Notes: a model not told the origin generated them from the letters alone. Positions 1 through 10,200 are shown, counted from the first letter of the stretch. The stretch: DNA of 64,000 bases from Saprospiraceae bacterium UBA6168 (GCA_002435785.1 DIUC01000066.1:62001-126000), one strand, 5' to 3'. Made by a program: numbers and translations.

Positions 1-720
1 AAAAAGGTTCTGCCCTCCTCCGTCACTGTATTTGCTGTAGAAAGGCGGCTGGTAGCCTATCTCTTGGGTTTCAAGGCTGGAGAAGCCAGCAGGTGTCAAC
101 AGTGTCCTGTAATAGATGCTTGCGGTGTCTTCCCCTGCAAGAACCCACCAGTCCCTGCCGTTGGCATGCCTACAGGCACTTGGAAACTCTGCGGACAAAT
201 TGGCTTGCCCAATCATGTTATCCTTAAGTATCACGCTACCCTTGCCATTGATTGCTGTGACATCGACAGTAGAATACAATATGTCTTTGGATGGGTAGAG
301 CAAAGGGTTTGAATTGCCTTTTTCTGTCCTCGCGTTGATAAGATAATATAGTGAACTGTTTTCAGGAGCCGGAAGACAAATCATATAGTTAGGTCCCCCA
401 AGCCCCTCGTTATAATTTTCTTCCGTTAATGCGCACCAGTTTAGGCTGTCTCCATTTTGCATCACTTCATTAGCCGTGTTCCATACTTTTATCCCATTAG
501 AATAGAACAATAAATTACCATTTGCATCTGACATGGTAATGTTCGTGAACTTTATAGGTGCTGTTATTTCTTCTGAAGTGATGGTAGGGGGTGAGGTGTC
601 AAAATTGAATTTAAGACTATTCCCAGGGATGAATGGATAGTTGCTAATCCAATTGTTGTCATGTCGTTGTGCCAAAACCAAACATGGATAAAAAAGTGCT
701 AAAAATACGAGTTTTTTCAT
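1..720 (-). CDS. Secreted propeller-like T9SS protein B3, 5' part only (cut by window edge)
   Basis: The minus strand is open for exactly 240 codons from the ATG at 720 to the window edge. The product starts with a signal peptide (MKKLVFLALFYPCLVLAQ) followed by RHDNNW, which is also found right after the signal peptide of the paralogue at 5670-7172. Further shared motifs are a FDTSPP stretch, SDANGNLLFYSNGI and CRHANGRDWW, and the last visible residues GGQNLF match the paralogue's ASQNLFSPDG. It is therefore the third copy of the B-type protein of the tandem array; the missing C-terminus should hold a T9SS sorting domain. The start lies only about 8 nt after a strong hairpin (728-754). The molecular role is unknown; secretion to the cell surface or medium by T9SS is inferred from the paralogues. 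Confidence 0.85.
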   Translation of the reverse strand, partial: MKKLVFLALFYPCLVLAQRHDNNWISNYPFIPGNSLKFNFDTSPPTITSEEITAPIKFTNITMSDANGNLLFYSNGIKVWNTANEVMQNGDSLNWCALTEENYNEGLGGPNYMICLPAPENSSLYYLINARTEKGNSNPLLYPSKDILYSTVDVTAINGKGSVILKDNMIGQANLSAEFPSACRHANGRDWWVLAGEDTASIYYRTLLTPAGFSSLETQEIGYQPPFYSKYSDGGGQNLF

Positions 721-727
721 AAGAAAA

Positions 728-754
728 ATGCCCCGGCGATTTGCGCCGGGGCAT
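728..754 (-). terminator. Perfect hairpin with T-run before B3
   Basis: ATGCCCCGGCG and CGCCGGGGCAT form an 11-bp perfect stem around a 5-nt loop. On the minus strand it is followed by TTTTTCTT and then directly by the B3 start codon. It looks like the intrinsic terminator of the upstream A-type gene remnant, but its position against the next ATG also allows attenuation or shielding of the start. Confidence 0.8.
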
Positions 755-763
755 GGTTTAGAA

Positions 764-1201
764 TTATTTTACAATAGAAATTTTCTGAACGGAAAGTAAC
801 ACTTTCCCATTTGAAACCTTGCACCAGTAAATTCCGGTTGGAATTTCCAAAAGCGGAATATCCGTCCTACCATCTACGGAATAATTAAAGCTGCCCATCA
901 GTTGGCCAATGCCTGAGTACATACTGATAGTCCAGTTTTCCCCATCCGGTACGGCTGGCCCTGCAAGATTAAAGGCAGTGGTGGCCGGGTTCGGATATAG
1001 CTTGAATTCGGGTGAGCTGGCAGCGGCAAGGCTGCCACTGGATTCATTGCTGCGTCCTATCACGCAATCTTCCTCCTGCACCTCCACGCCTTCTAAGGTG
1101 GCGTACCAAGCCCTCGCCCAATAGATGGCAGCGCCACCTTTTTTCGGGCACTGCTTGGCGATGGCCAATATTTTGTCACGGTTCCTAATTATTGGTCTCA
1201 T
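764..1201 (-). pseudogene. 3' remnant of a third A-type beta-helix/T9SS protein
   Basis: This 145-codon minus-strand frame matches only the C-terminal end of the large A-type proteins. It has the pre-tail motif AKQCPKKGGAAIYWARAWYA (compare AEQCPESGGYVTYWARAWYA in the 7245-10943 gene and the QC...GVYWARMM segment in 2816-5584), then a T9SS type A sorting domain with LYPNPA and a final GIYWCKVSNGK...SIVK. There is no signal peptide, PKD or beta-helix part. The frame stays open rightwards into the 3' end of the B2 gene (to 1375), but that extension has no resemblance to the A proteins. The ATG at 1201 may be fortuitous. I read it as the leftover of a deletion that removed the leader and the 5' part of a third A gene, leaving its tail and its terminator in place. 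Confidence 0.75.
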
Positions 1202-1211
1202 ACAAAGTTTT

Positions 1212-2741
1212 TTATCGGTTTCCCAAGATTGACAGCTGTAGCGTTTTCCAGTGCCCCCTGCCATCGCCCACCCTGCAAAAATACACCCCATCTGCCAACT
1301 CCGACAGCCGAATTGTAAACGACCGCACCGTGGCCGGGTGCGCCCTGCGCAGCACCTCCCTTCCCAGCGCATCAAAGATGACGACCTCCCTCGGCTGCCA
1401 GGTACAGTTCACCGAGTTGATGTGCAGGCTGCCGCTGGCCGGGTTGGGGCTTATCACTATCTCGCCCACGGGCAGTTCCAGTTCCTTCGTGGCCACGGGC
1501 GGGCCGTCTATGCCGAGCGTGTCGCAGGGGCTGCCGGGCATCTTGCCGAGGCGGAATACCGGATGGTTTGGGATGGAAAAGAGGTTGTAAATTGGCAATA
1601 TGACATTATGCTGCAGGACATTGCAAGCGATGCCAAGCGAATCGGGCTGGTCTATGACGTGCAGGTAACGTGAATCTAGATTCGATACGCTGACGTAAAT
1701 CTTGTTGTCGGGGGCGAGTTTCATGGTAAAAAAACGGGTGGGCAGCCCCCGCTCGTCCAGAAAGCCGTCATATTCGGCCACCGTGATTTTTGATGCAAGA
1801 ATGTCAGGTGTCCACAGGTCAAACTGGTGGATTTTGTCCCAAGCTGAAACGTACATGAAGCGGGAATTGGCGGAGAAGGCAATGCCGCCAGGAAGTCCGA
1901 GGTTTTCATAAACCACCTGTACGGGGTCGCTCAATTGCCCACTGCAGCGGTCGAACCGGAAAAGCTGAATGCTGCTGCTTTCGGAGCCCCCCACATTTCC
2001 AAACCAATCATAGATGCCATACCACTGGCCGTCGGGGGAAAAAACCGCCTGCCCCAGCCCGGGGTACGCAAGGTTGCCCAGCGCTTGCTTGTCGTGGAGG
2101 GTAACCCCGTCCGGCGTGATGAGGAATTTGTAGAACTCGTTCTTGTCCTTGTCTGGCGGCACCACTAGCCACCAGTCCCTGCCGTTGGCATGGGGCAAAC
2201 CCTGAAGTTTGCCAAATTGAAGGGTGTCAAAATTGAACGGAATATTTTTGTCGGTTACTTTGCCTGCACCATTGTTTGCAGCCATATCAATTGTTGAATA
2301 GGTCAAGGGGTTGAGATGGGAGCCTGATAATGCTTCAAATATCATTGTCCCAGAAATAAATAAAAACTTACTTACATGGCCCGGAAACGGGAATATGATG
2401 CCACCTTGCAATGCTGTAAAACCAAATGGGAAAGAGGTAGGCGAGTGCAGGTCATTGCCATTTTCGATGACTTCGCCATTGGAATTCAGCAGTACAGTAC
2501 CGTTCGTATAGCAAATAAGATTGCCCAAGGAATCCGAGATGCTGGCATTGGTCATGTTGAAGCCCACAAACTCATAGCGCAGGTTTATTTGGGGCGGGCT
2601 ATTGTTGAAGTCAATGGTGCAGGTGGAATAGATGCTGTCGGGGGGGGTCTTGCTGCCAAAAAACCAGAAATAGTCCTCTTTTTGGGCAAATGCCGATGAG
2701 GCCAACAGTTGAAGGAAAAGGAAGAATATCGCTTTCATCAT
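1212..2741 (-). CDS. Secreted propeller-like T9SS protein B2
   Basis: The product is 509 residues and begins with a signal peptide (MMKAIFFLFLQLLASSAFAQ). The body is a repetitive beta-rich region with signatures such as FSPDGQWYGIYD, FSANSRFMYVSAWD and PDNKIYVS, which suggest a WD40/YVTN-like propeller, plus the family motif LPHANGRDWW. A conserved PGSPCDTLGIDGPP linker leads to the C-terminal sorting domain (VISPNPASGSLHIN ... GVYFCRVGDG). It is paralogous to 5670-7172 and 1-720. Secretion through T9SS is inferred from the tail; the ligand or substrate cannot be read from the sequence. The gene follows A2 after 74 bp containing a strong hairpin, so it is either an operon partner behind a leaky terminator or separately expressed. 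MM at the start leaves 2741 or 2738 as the initiation codon. Confidence 0.9.
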   Translation of the reverse strand: MMKAIFFLFLQLLASSAFAQKEDYFWFFGSKTPPDSIYSTCTIDFNNSPPQINLRYEFVGFNMTNASISDSLGNLICYTNGTVLLNSNGEVIENGNDLHSPTSFPFGFTALQGGIIFPFPGHVSKFLFISGTMIFEALSGSHLNPLTYSTIDMAANNGAGKVTDKNIPFNFDTLQFGKLQGLPHANGRDWWLVVPPDKDKNEFYKFLITPDGVTLHDKQALGNLAYPGLGQAVFSPDGQWYGIYDWFGNVGGSESSSIQLFRFDRCSGQLSDPVQVVYENLGLPGGIAFSANSRFMYVSAWDKIHQFDLWTPDILASKITVAEYDGFLDERGLPTRFFTMKLAPDNKIYVSVSNLDSRYLHVIDQPDSLGIACNVLQHNVILPIYNLFSIPNHPVFRLGKMPGSPCDTLGIDGPPVATKELELPVGEIVISPNPASGSLHINSVNCTWQPREVVIFDALGREVLRRAHPATVRSFTIRLSELADGVYFCRVGDGRGHWKTLQLSILGNR

Positions 2742-2755
2742 AAAAAATAATAATG

Positions 2756-2795
2756 AGGAGGCTTGCCAAGTGATTTGACTTTTGGCAAGCCTCCT
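2756..2795 (-). terminator. Strong hairpin between A2 and B2
   Basis: AGGAGGCTTGCCAA and TTGGCAAGCCTCCT form a perfect 14-bp stem with a 12-nt loop. On the minus strand it is followed by CATTATTATTTTTT and the B2 ATG. It sits at the same place as the hairpins at 728-754 and 7197-7240, although the stem sequences are unrelated. Confidence 0.85.
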
Positions 2796-2815
2796 GCTTT
2801 ATGGTTTGATAAATA

Positions 2816-5584
2816 TCAATGCAAAATGGCAACCCGAACTGTGCTCATTGCCTTGCCATTTGTCAAAATTTTCACAAGGTATATCCCATTTGGCAACTGG
2901 TTGGTGGCCAAGTTGGTTTCGGTTTCGCCCGGCAACACGGGTTTGGAGGCCAAAGCCCTGCCCTGCATATCGTAAATGGTAATGCTGCTGTCAACGGTCA
3001 ATGGCTCAGCAATAGAAACCGTGATTTGGCCATTGGAAGGGTTGGGAAATACGGTTATACCATTTTTCATTGAAGGCTGTTTGGTGGGCTCTTTGGAACG
3101 GTAGGCCAAGGGGGCGCAATCGTCCAACCATTCCCAGCCTTCAGCGTAGTATTGGCGCATCATCCTTGCCCAGTAAACACCTGGGCCAGCGTCGAGGGTG
3201 CATTGGTTGGCGAGCGCATCAATGGCCGACTGCTGGGCAGCCGTGAAGCTGGTGATGTCCTGAGCCACCGTCTGGAGGTAAAGCAGAAGTATATCTTTTT
3301 CGCTCTGCTGGTACTGTGCACTGGTGGTGATGGCGTTCAACTCGGTAACCAGTTCATTGATACGGTTCGACTTCCATGTGGCAATTTGAGCATCCATAGA
3401 TGCAAGGTCTTGCAGCTTCAAATCCAATTGATGGGCATCTGTTTCAGTGGCAATGTCTTGCAAAAGCTGCTCATAGCTTGCATTCATGGAAGAAGGTGGA
3501 AAGCCAAGCGTCCTGATACCCTCATGGACGGAATAGAACTGACCGACTGGGCCGTTCTGGGCATTGTTGTAGAACGAAGTCACAGCAGCCGACCAGTTGG
3601 CCAAGCTCGGGTGGGTCGTCAGTTTTTGGTAAAGGTAGCGCTGCGTTTTCCAGTTCAACACCTCGTCCATGGTGTATATGCTAGTGGGCGGCGTAAGTGC
3701 AGATAAGTCTGCGCTTGTCAATGTGCTCCCGTTAATGTCGTTGGGGCTGTCCCCTAAAAGTGGAAACGGAGGTACCCCACAGTTAACTTGGCTCCCACAG
3801 GTTGGGTCGGTTCCTTGGAAAATAAACCACTGGCTTGGCATGGCCCCTGGAGGAACACTTATCTTTGTGTATCCGTTGGGAACAAGTGCTGTGGCAGTAG
3901 TGAAAAGGGAATTTGAAATGTCTTGAATCGGACCCAAATAACTTGCATCCAGCGTCGTATTTGCTCCTTCCCAGCTATTTCCATGATTGGGCTGTGGGGA
4001 AATCTGTCCGTACTGTACCGTAAGCGCAGTGGTAAAACTCCCAAAATAGTTGTTGGCGAACTTGGTGTCGTTGGAGGCACCACCCAAAACTGCACCATTG
4101 TATGCATTACTAAGCTGGTTGCAGCAGTAAAGGGTTTGTGGGGTATCGTACGTGAAAATGCAATTACTAAACGAAAGGCTGCCCGTGCTATAGATAATAT
4201 TCTTGACTATTTGCGAGTTTTTGCAATTTATCAGTGAGATGCCAGCACCGTTCGAAGCTGACCCAGTGATGGTATTTCCTTTAATGGTGGTGGGGCCAGA
4301 CCACCCATTCCCCAATATCCCGTACGCCCCGCCACCCACGGTGTTGTTGAGCGTGAGGATGTTGTCATCTATCACTACTTTCCCGGAAACGGTTTGAATA
4401 TTCATTGCATTAAGATGAGTCGTAATCGTATTTGACAGTATCTGGTGGGCACTTGTCCCATTGCTGCTTTGTAGGATGATGATACCATTTCCAGTGCTAT
4501 ATTGATTGGGAGGAGTCATAGTGATTATGTTGGACTGTATCAGTGCTCCTTTTAAAGGTGACCGTACTGTGATGCCCGATGTGATGGCCGAAATGTTGGT
4601 ATTGCCAACAATTTCAAGTTCTTTGGAATTGAACCCATATACACCGTGTTGTACCTCGGTCATCTCAGAGAACTTCACAGAGATTTTGGTTAAGTTCTTG
4701 GAAATGTAAACGCCAGTGCCGTCAGTAGTCGAAATAGAAGATAGATTCGTGACATTCAGCCCTGTGTAGATGTTCTGAATCCCAAAATTGTCCACAATTC
4801 CATGCCTAATTCCTGAAAAATAGTTGACAATGCTCCCATTGTTCTGGTGTCCAATCCTGAAACCGTTTACGTTGTTGAGCAGTACGCCAGCATACGGGAG
4901 AGAGCCCGGCAATGGACTTTGACCAGCATAAGGTGGAAGGTAGGAGGTGGTAAATTGAAAACGGTTTTTTGTGAATGCATTCTCGGTCGTTGTCCCAGCT
5001 ATTGGTTGTATGTTGTTGGAGCCCGCCAACGGGGTTGGAACATAAAACCCCACATAATTGGCGTCGAATGTGTTGTTTGCCAAACGGTAGTTGGAGTTGG
5101 TCAACATCTTGAACGCATACTGAGCATCTCTGACGGTAGAAGACTCCATGATAATCTTGCCGTTTGTCGTCACGGTTATTCCCTTCCACATCTTCAGGCA
5201 TCCCACCAAAGAACTGCTAAGAATGGTAAGTGTCTTACCAGATACCACTTCAATTTCAGCCCCTTCGTTCATGACAAAGCCGCAGTTGGTGAAGGTATAG
5301 TCAAGTGTGATTCGCAGTTTACCGTTGACGCTGATACAGGCGTCGGAAACTCCACCCGCCGGCAATCCGCTCGACCCCAAGTTGGTCACGCCTGAAGGGT
5401 CGTTTGGTGTACCAATATTGTAGCCACCATCAATACATGGACAATAGTCCAAGTTGATAGCAGTTACGTTGGCTGTTGCCACCCCCCACAGTAGCAGCGG
5501 CAGCACCAGTTTACAGCAAAGCTGTTGAATGTTTTGCCAATTAAGGTGATTGGCGTTCTTCCAGTTTTTTACATGCTTTTTCAT
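2816..5584 (-). CDS. Secreted right-handed beta-helix T9SS protein A2
   Basis: 922 residues. An N-terminal signal segment (LPLLLWGVATANVTA, about residues 28-43) is followed by a Cys-containing segment (YCPCIDGG). A long stretch of irregular parallel-beta repeats covers about residues 80-560, rich in N, G, T and S with recurring patterns such as GVYISKNLTKISVKF, GILGNGW and IKGNTITGS, typical of pectate-lyase-like beta helices (NosD/Beta_helix families). A helical segment follows (about 640-800), then the QC..GVYWARMM motif shared with the other A copies, and a T9SS type A tail (ITVFPNPSNG ... GIYLVKILTNGKA). No catalytic pectate-lyase motif could be identified. It is shorter than A1 (1232 aa) because it lacks the PKD domains and polyglycine linker. 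Adhesin or surface-fibre roles are possible but unproven. Confidence 0.88.
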   Translation of the reverse strand: MKKHVKNWKNANHLNWQNIQQLCCKLVLPLLLWGVATANVTAINLDYCPCIDGGYNIGTPNDPSGVTNLGSSGLPAGGVSDACISVNGKLRITLDYTFTNCGFVMNEGAEIEVVSGKTLTILSSSLVGCLKMWKGITVTTNGKIIMESSTVRDAQYAFKMLTNSNYRLANNTFDANYVGFYVPTPLAGSNNIQPIAGTTTENAFTKNRFQFTTSYLPPYAGQSPLPGSLPYAGVLLNNVNGFRIGHQNNGSIVNYFSGIRHGIVDNFGIQNIYTGLNVTNLSSISTTDGTGVYISKNLTKISVKFSEMTEVQHGVYGFNSKELEIVGNTNISAITSGITVRSPLKGALIQSNIITMTPPNQYSTGNGIIILQSSNGTSAHQILSNTITTHLNAMNIQTVSGKVVIDDNILTLNNTVGGGAYGILGNGWSGPTTIKGNTITGSASNGAGISLINCKNSQIVKNIIYSTGSLSFSNCIFTYDTPQTLYCCNQLSNAYNGAVLGGASNDTKFANNYFGSFTTALTVQYGQISPQPNHGNSWEGANTTLDASYLGPIQDISNSLFTTATALVPNGYTKISVPPGAMPSQWFIFQGTDPTCGSQVNCGVPPFPLLGDSPNDINGSTLTSADLSALTPPTSIYTMDEVLNWKTQRYLYQKLTTHPSLANWSAAVTSFYNNAQNGPVGQFYSVHEGIRTLGFPPSSMNASYEQLLQDIATETDAHQLDLKLQDLASMDAQIATWKSNRINELVTELNAITTSAQYQQSEKDILLLYLQTVAQDITSFTAAQQSAIDALANQCTLDAGPGVYWARMMRQYYAEGWEWLDDCAPLAYRSKEPTKQPSMKNGITVFPNPSNGQITVSIAEPLTVDSSITIYDMQGRALASKPVLPGETETNLATNQLPNGIYLVKILTNGKAMSTVRVAILH

Positions 5585-5651
5585 GTTTTAAAAAGATTTA
5601 ATTGATCAAGAAAAAAAGTTGAAAATCGGGCGGGCCGCTGTTGGCGCAGCG
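5585..5651 (-). repeat. A-gene leader/B-gene terminator element, copy 1
   Basis: This 67-bp spacer between the B1 stop and the A2 start contains gatttaattg next to the A start and GCCGCTG/CAGCGGC, a 7-bp stem around 6 nt, next to the B stop. On the minus strand the stem is followed by a T-rich run (TTTTCAACTTTTTTTC), so it can terminate B1 transcription. A diverged copy lies at 10944-11010 in front of A1, in the same position relative to the start codon and containing the identical core ccgctgttggcgcag. Confidence 0.75.
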
Positions 5652-5669
5652 GCACACCTTGTCTTTCGG

Positions 5670-7172
5670 TCAGTTGATGATTAGTTTTCCTGATTGGATG
5701 GGCTTGCCATCCGTCGTTATTTTGAAGAAATACATGCCGGAAGCCAAGCCGTTGAGTGCAAGGGTTTGGTGTTGGCTTCCGGGTGGCAGCGTTTCCCTAC
5801 TGGCGGTTCTGCCCAAGGAGTCGAACAGGTACCAAGTAGTGTCCCCATGCAGCGGCACTTGGCCATTCAGGTTGAGCACATCCCGAGTCGGATTGGGGAA
5901 AACACTGAAAGCGGTGGCCTCCACAGGCGCCACCTCCACTGTCGCCACATCAATGCCAAGCGTATCGCAGGGGCTGCCGTCTATGGGGCCGAGGCGGTAG
6001 TTGGGGTAAACGGGGATTGGGGTAGGTTCTTGTGGTAGGGGAATAAAGTGCTGCTTGACATCGCAGCCAATGCCTTCTGTGTCGGGGTTGTTGATGAGGT
6101 GAAAATGACGGGTATTGGTGTTGATATAGATTTTCCCGTCAATGGCAAGCCGCATCCAGAAAAAACGTGACTCGAATGGGCCTTGCATGTATCCATCATA
6201 AACCGCCACGGTGTCCAGGGATGCTGCTATGTCGTTAGCATAGAGGTCGAACTGGAGAACAAGCTGTCCGTCATTTGCCGTGACGTATAAATATTGCGAG
6301 TTAGGAGAAATAGCGCCGCCATATGTCATGGAGACAACACTGTTCGGTATCTGCCTGAAGTTGCTGAACATGCCTGTGCAGCGGTCGAAGTCGTAAATGC
6401 GCACACCGTTTAAATGGTCTAGGTCCACATAGGTTGTCCCATCTGGCGAAAAAAGGTTTTGGCTGGCTCCTATTGAATCAGGTGCCGAGGGCTTGTAGCC
6501 AATAACCTGAGTGAAAGTGTCAGTAATGCCATTAGGGGTGGCCATGTATGTGAAAAATTCGTTCTGGAACAATTCGGGGGATGCCACCCACCAATCGCGA
6601 CCGTTCGCATGGCGTGTAGCGGACGGGAATTCGTAGCTGTACCCCTTCCGGACAAGCCGGTTCTTCTGAACCACGGCACCGCTACCCCCATTTAAGTCCA
6701 TATCTATGGTAGTCAGTAGAAGGTCTGACCCTTGATGGAATGGGAAAGTGTCCAACCAAAAGAACCTTTGATGTGCTAAATAATAAATATTACTACCCGG
6801 AAATGTAAGTGCTTGTATTGCTTGATGTGCTGGATAGCCGTAATCCCAATTTGCATAGGCAATTTCCCCGGCGTTTAGGCTGTCGCCACCAGGCATGGGG
6901 TTGTCGTTCTTATCATGTATGTGGATGCCGTTGGTAAAAAAAATCAGGTTGCCCGCACTGTCGCTGACAGCTAAATTTGTGATGTTAAAATCCAATGCAA
7001 CAGGCCAATTTATTATACTCGGTGGAGAACTATTGAAGGAGACCAGCATCGTTTCGCTGAGGCTTGCATTGCTCTCTAGGTCATATCCAATTACCCAATT
7101 ATTATCGTGCCGCTGCCCGAAAATTGTGGCATGAAACAGCATTACAGATATAATGAGGATAGATGTTTTCAT
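5670..7172 (-). CDS. Secreted propeller-like T9SS protein B1
   Basis: 500 residues from the ATG at 7172, which gives a clean signal peptide (MKTSILIISVMLFHATIFGQ); an upstream in-frame ATG at 7229 lies inside the terminator hairpin and is rejected. RHDNNWVIGYD follows the cleavage site. Repeated beta-blade-like units (SDSAGNLIFFTNG, ISPNSQYLYVTAND, IDGKIYINTNT), TRHANGRDWW and an SPCDTLGIDV linker precede the T9SS tail (FSVFPNPTRDVLNLNG ... GMYFFKITTDGK). It is paralogous to the genes at 1212-2741 and 1-720. It follows the A1 gene after a hairpin and precedes A2, completing the second gene of the first intact cassette. The function is unknown; export to the surface or medium is inferred. Confidence 0.9.
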   Translation of the reverse strand: MKTSILIISVMLFHATIFGQRHDNNWVIGYDLESNASLSETMLVSFNSSPPSIINWPVALDFNITNLAVSDSAGNLIFFTNGIHIHDKNDNPMPGGDSLNAGEIAYANWDYGYPAHQAIQALTFPGSNIYYLAHQRFFWLDTFPFHQGSDLLLTTIDMDLNGGSGAVVQKNRLVRKGYSYEFPSATRHANGRDWWVASPELFQNEFFTYMATPNGITDTFTQVIGYKPSAPDSIGASQNLFSPDGTTYVDLDHLNGVRIYDFDRCTGMFSNFRQIPNSVVSMTYGGAISPNSQYLYVTANDGQLVLQFDLYANDIAASLDTVAVYDGYMQGPFESRFFWMRLAIDGKIYINTNTRHFHLINNPDTEGIGCDVKQHFIPLPQEPTPIPVYPNYRLGPIDGSPCDTLGIDVATVEVAPVEATAFSVFPNPTRDVLNLNGQVPLHGDTTWYLFDSLGRTASRETLPPGSQHQTLALNGLASGMYFFKITTDGKPIQSGKLIIN

Positions 7173-7196
7173 TGCGATAAGTTGAAAAAGAAAAAA

Positions 7197-7240
7197 AACA
7201 CCGCCCCGCAGCCCCCGCCAAAGGGCCACGGAGCGGTGTT
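7197..7240 (-). terminator. Hairpin with T-run between A1 and B1
   Basis: AACACCGC pairs with GCGGTGTT around a GC-rich interior that can pair further (GGCCC/GGGGC type pairing). On the minus strand it is followed by TTTTTTTTCTTTTT and, about 20 nt later, the B1 ATG. The arrangement is the same as at the other two A-B junctions. Confidence 0.8.
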
Positions 7241-7244
7241 CCGT

Positions 7245-10200
7245 TTATTTTAAGATTACTAGTTTTTGGACTGGCGTTGAACGTCCATCTGTTTTCAAGG
7301 AAACCCAATAGACGCCATTGGGCAAAGCTTGCAGTGAAAGCTTGGTTTCCGTGGTTCCATGCTCAATTGTTTGAGTCAAACGAACAAGGCCGGCAGCATC
7401 CCACAAAACAATGCTCACATCCTCCCTATCGGACCGCTGGTCAAAGGTCACGGTGACGAGGTCCTGTGCTGGGTTGGGTGCTATTTGAAACTGGCCAACA
7501 AATGTGGAATGCCCTTCTTGTTTTCCCGCTTCTTCGTTCCTTTCCCCCACGGACATACAGCTTTGAGGCACCACCAGTTTGCCCGTTGCAGCAGCGTACC
7601 AAGCCCTTGCCCAATAGGTAACATACCCACCCGATTCAGGGCATTGTTCCGCAATCGAAAGCACTAGTGCTTTTTGGGCCAAGGTCATGGGCAGGTTCTT
7701 CGCTTCGGTATTCAGGTAAATGCCGAGCAGGGTCTTTTCGCTTTGGTCGTGTATGGCATCCGTCACAATGCCGTTATTGAAGGCGATGATGCTGTTGGCA
7801 GCACTGGCCCGGTTGGCCAATAGCTGGGCCTGTAACTGTTCGGTACTTGCCATGAGGGAAGTAAGGTAAGTCGCCTGGGTTTCTTTGTCGGCAAGCAGGT
7901 TGGTCAATTGTGGCGCCGTCAATCCGCCAGCGGCTATGGAAGCATCAATGGCGGAAATGGCGGAGCGAGCAGTTTGGATGGCCGCAAAATTGGCGTCCAG
8001 TGCCTGCCGCGTGGAGGTAGGCACCGCAAACAACCCATTTGTCTGTGCCGATGAACTATGGAGCAGCGCCACCGAGGCGCTGGCCTGGTTGGCCTGGAAG
8101 GCCGAATAGGTGGTATTCTGGTTAGCCAAGGCCGGAGTGGTTGCCAGTTTGTCGTACAGGTACCGTCGGGCGTCCCAGTTGTAAACTTCGTTGTTCGTTG
8201 GCATATCGAAACCGGTGGAAGCAATGGCGAAGTCCATGTCATTGGTTTCGTCCGGTTGTAGCATTACATCACATCCAGTATTGCAGGAAACGAAACTGCC
8301 GCTCGTGAACCATTGCGGCGAACCATTAGGTGCATCAATGCTCGGAGGCCACTGGTTTGTACCCATTGCCGCCTTAAACCTACAATCATCAAGATGGCTG
8401 GGTAAAGTGCCCATGTGCCAAGCAGCTATCCCAAAGGAAGTCCCGAGCCACCGGTTCCCCTTGTTGAACTGGTTCCCAGTCTTGGCGCCGAGCCAGTAGC
8501 GCATCGCAACATCATGGTTTTCCATGGTGTTGCAGGCGAAGTCGGTAGTAGAGCCGCAGATTCCCCTAAAATCAACGCCGACCCTAGTGGTCTTGAGTGT
8601 GTTCCCGGAAATCAGGTTGTCATGGCTCGATTCCGTGACCATCGCATGTTGCGCCCCACTGTTGCCGGACGTTCCCACGACCGTGTTGCAGCGTATCACA
8701 TTCTTCTTGCCCCCATGAGTGTAAATTCCCACGGGAGGGTATGGCGTCACGCCACCGCCGCCTGTGTCAAATATTTTCACCACGTTGAAGGCCACGTCGG
8801 CGTTCCTAAAGTTGCTGGTCTCTATGCCTGCCCTGCCATTGTTCAGTTTGACGAGGTTCTCTTGCACATGGATGTCGTGGATGGTAGTGGCCACGATGGG
8901 CGGTACCGCATCGTTGAGCAGTATGCCGATTCCTTCGTCCGTCCCATTGTTCACGGTGACGTCGTTCATGGCAATGGTAAGGTGGGTTGGCACGTTCTCA
9001 GCGTTTTTCATGGTAGCGTCAATGCCGTGGCGATTGGTCAATATGGTATTGTCCCTGATGACGCTGCCGGACGCCAAGGTGCCACCTATTTCAAGGCGGT
9101 AGCCGTACTTGCTCACGTCCATGTGGTTGTTCCGGCTGTCCAGTATATGGCCATAGTAGTCGGCGTACATCCTGATGCCCGTGGTGGATTCGGAAAAGGA
9201 GGTGCCGTTGCCCCACTGTCTTAGGGAGTGCGTGCCACTGAATACGTTAAAACGGATACCATTGCCACTTTTTGCCCCATAAGCCAAGTCCTTTATTTGA
9301 AGGAAATTGCACCGTCGTATTTCAGCATCGGAGTCGTGCAGCCAGATGCCGTTGTCCATGAAGGTGAAATCGTTGTTGGTGGCAGGGGTGCCAGTTGGTA
9401 GGTTGAGGGTGGTGTTCTTGCCTACAATGCCCGAAAAACCCCGCTGGAGGTGCGGCACCTGCGCCATTAGCTGAACCTCATTGTCGCACGAATAAGCACT
9501 GCAGTGCATGTCGGTATAGTCCGAGACAAACGTGTTGTTGTCAAACCTGCTGATGGTGAGCGGATGTCGGAGGAAGATACCCACCCAGTTGGAATCGAAA
9601 TGGGTGTCACTGATGCGCATGACCGTCATTTCGCCCTTGGTCCGAATGCCATATTGCGCACCACGGATGGTGTTTTCGTTGGAAGAGGTGAGGTTGGCAG
9701 CGTGTTCCAGGTCAATACTACGCCAAAGGCAGCATTTGTTGCGTACATTGATATGGTCGTCAAAAACAAGATTGCGGTGGTGCTGCACCACCATCCCGGC
9801 ACAGGGGTCCATGCAGAAGTCCACATGGTTGAGGAACTCAAAATGCTTGTTGAACCGCAGCTCTCCCATGATGTGCACCTCCATTGGCACACTACCGTTG
9901 GGGCCGTTGTAGGGGCCTACCAAGGAGTTTCCTGGAAAAAGTGGCAATCCATTGATGCTGCTGACCACATAGATATTAGTCGTAACATTCGGCTCGCCCA
10001 CATAGATGGCCGCAGGCTGCAAGCTGCTGACTAAGTTCACGGTCAGGTTTTGGCAGGATTGGGTGCCCCCTGGAGGCGTATAGCACCTTTGTACCACCAC
10101 AGTAGGCGTACCGCCCATGTTGATAGGGTAGGTGGACACGTTGTCGTAATAATGGCAGGGATTCATCTCGGTGCTGGTCTTGCCGTCCCCAAAGTCCCAA

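Noticed and set aside
764..1375. 203-residue frame taken as a whole gene
   Set aside because: The first ~58 residues overlap the 3' end of the B2 gene in another frame and have no similarity to the A proteins; only 764-1201 matches.
8415..9224. Long plus-strand frame of 269 residues inside A1
   Set aside because: It is a shadow of the A1 coding strand; no domain, and A1 is securely identified on the minus strand.
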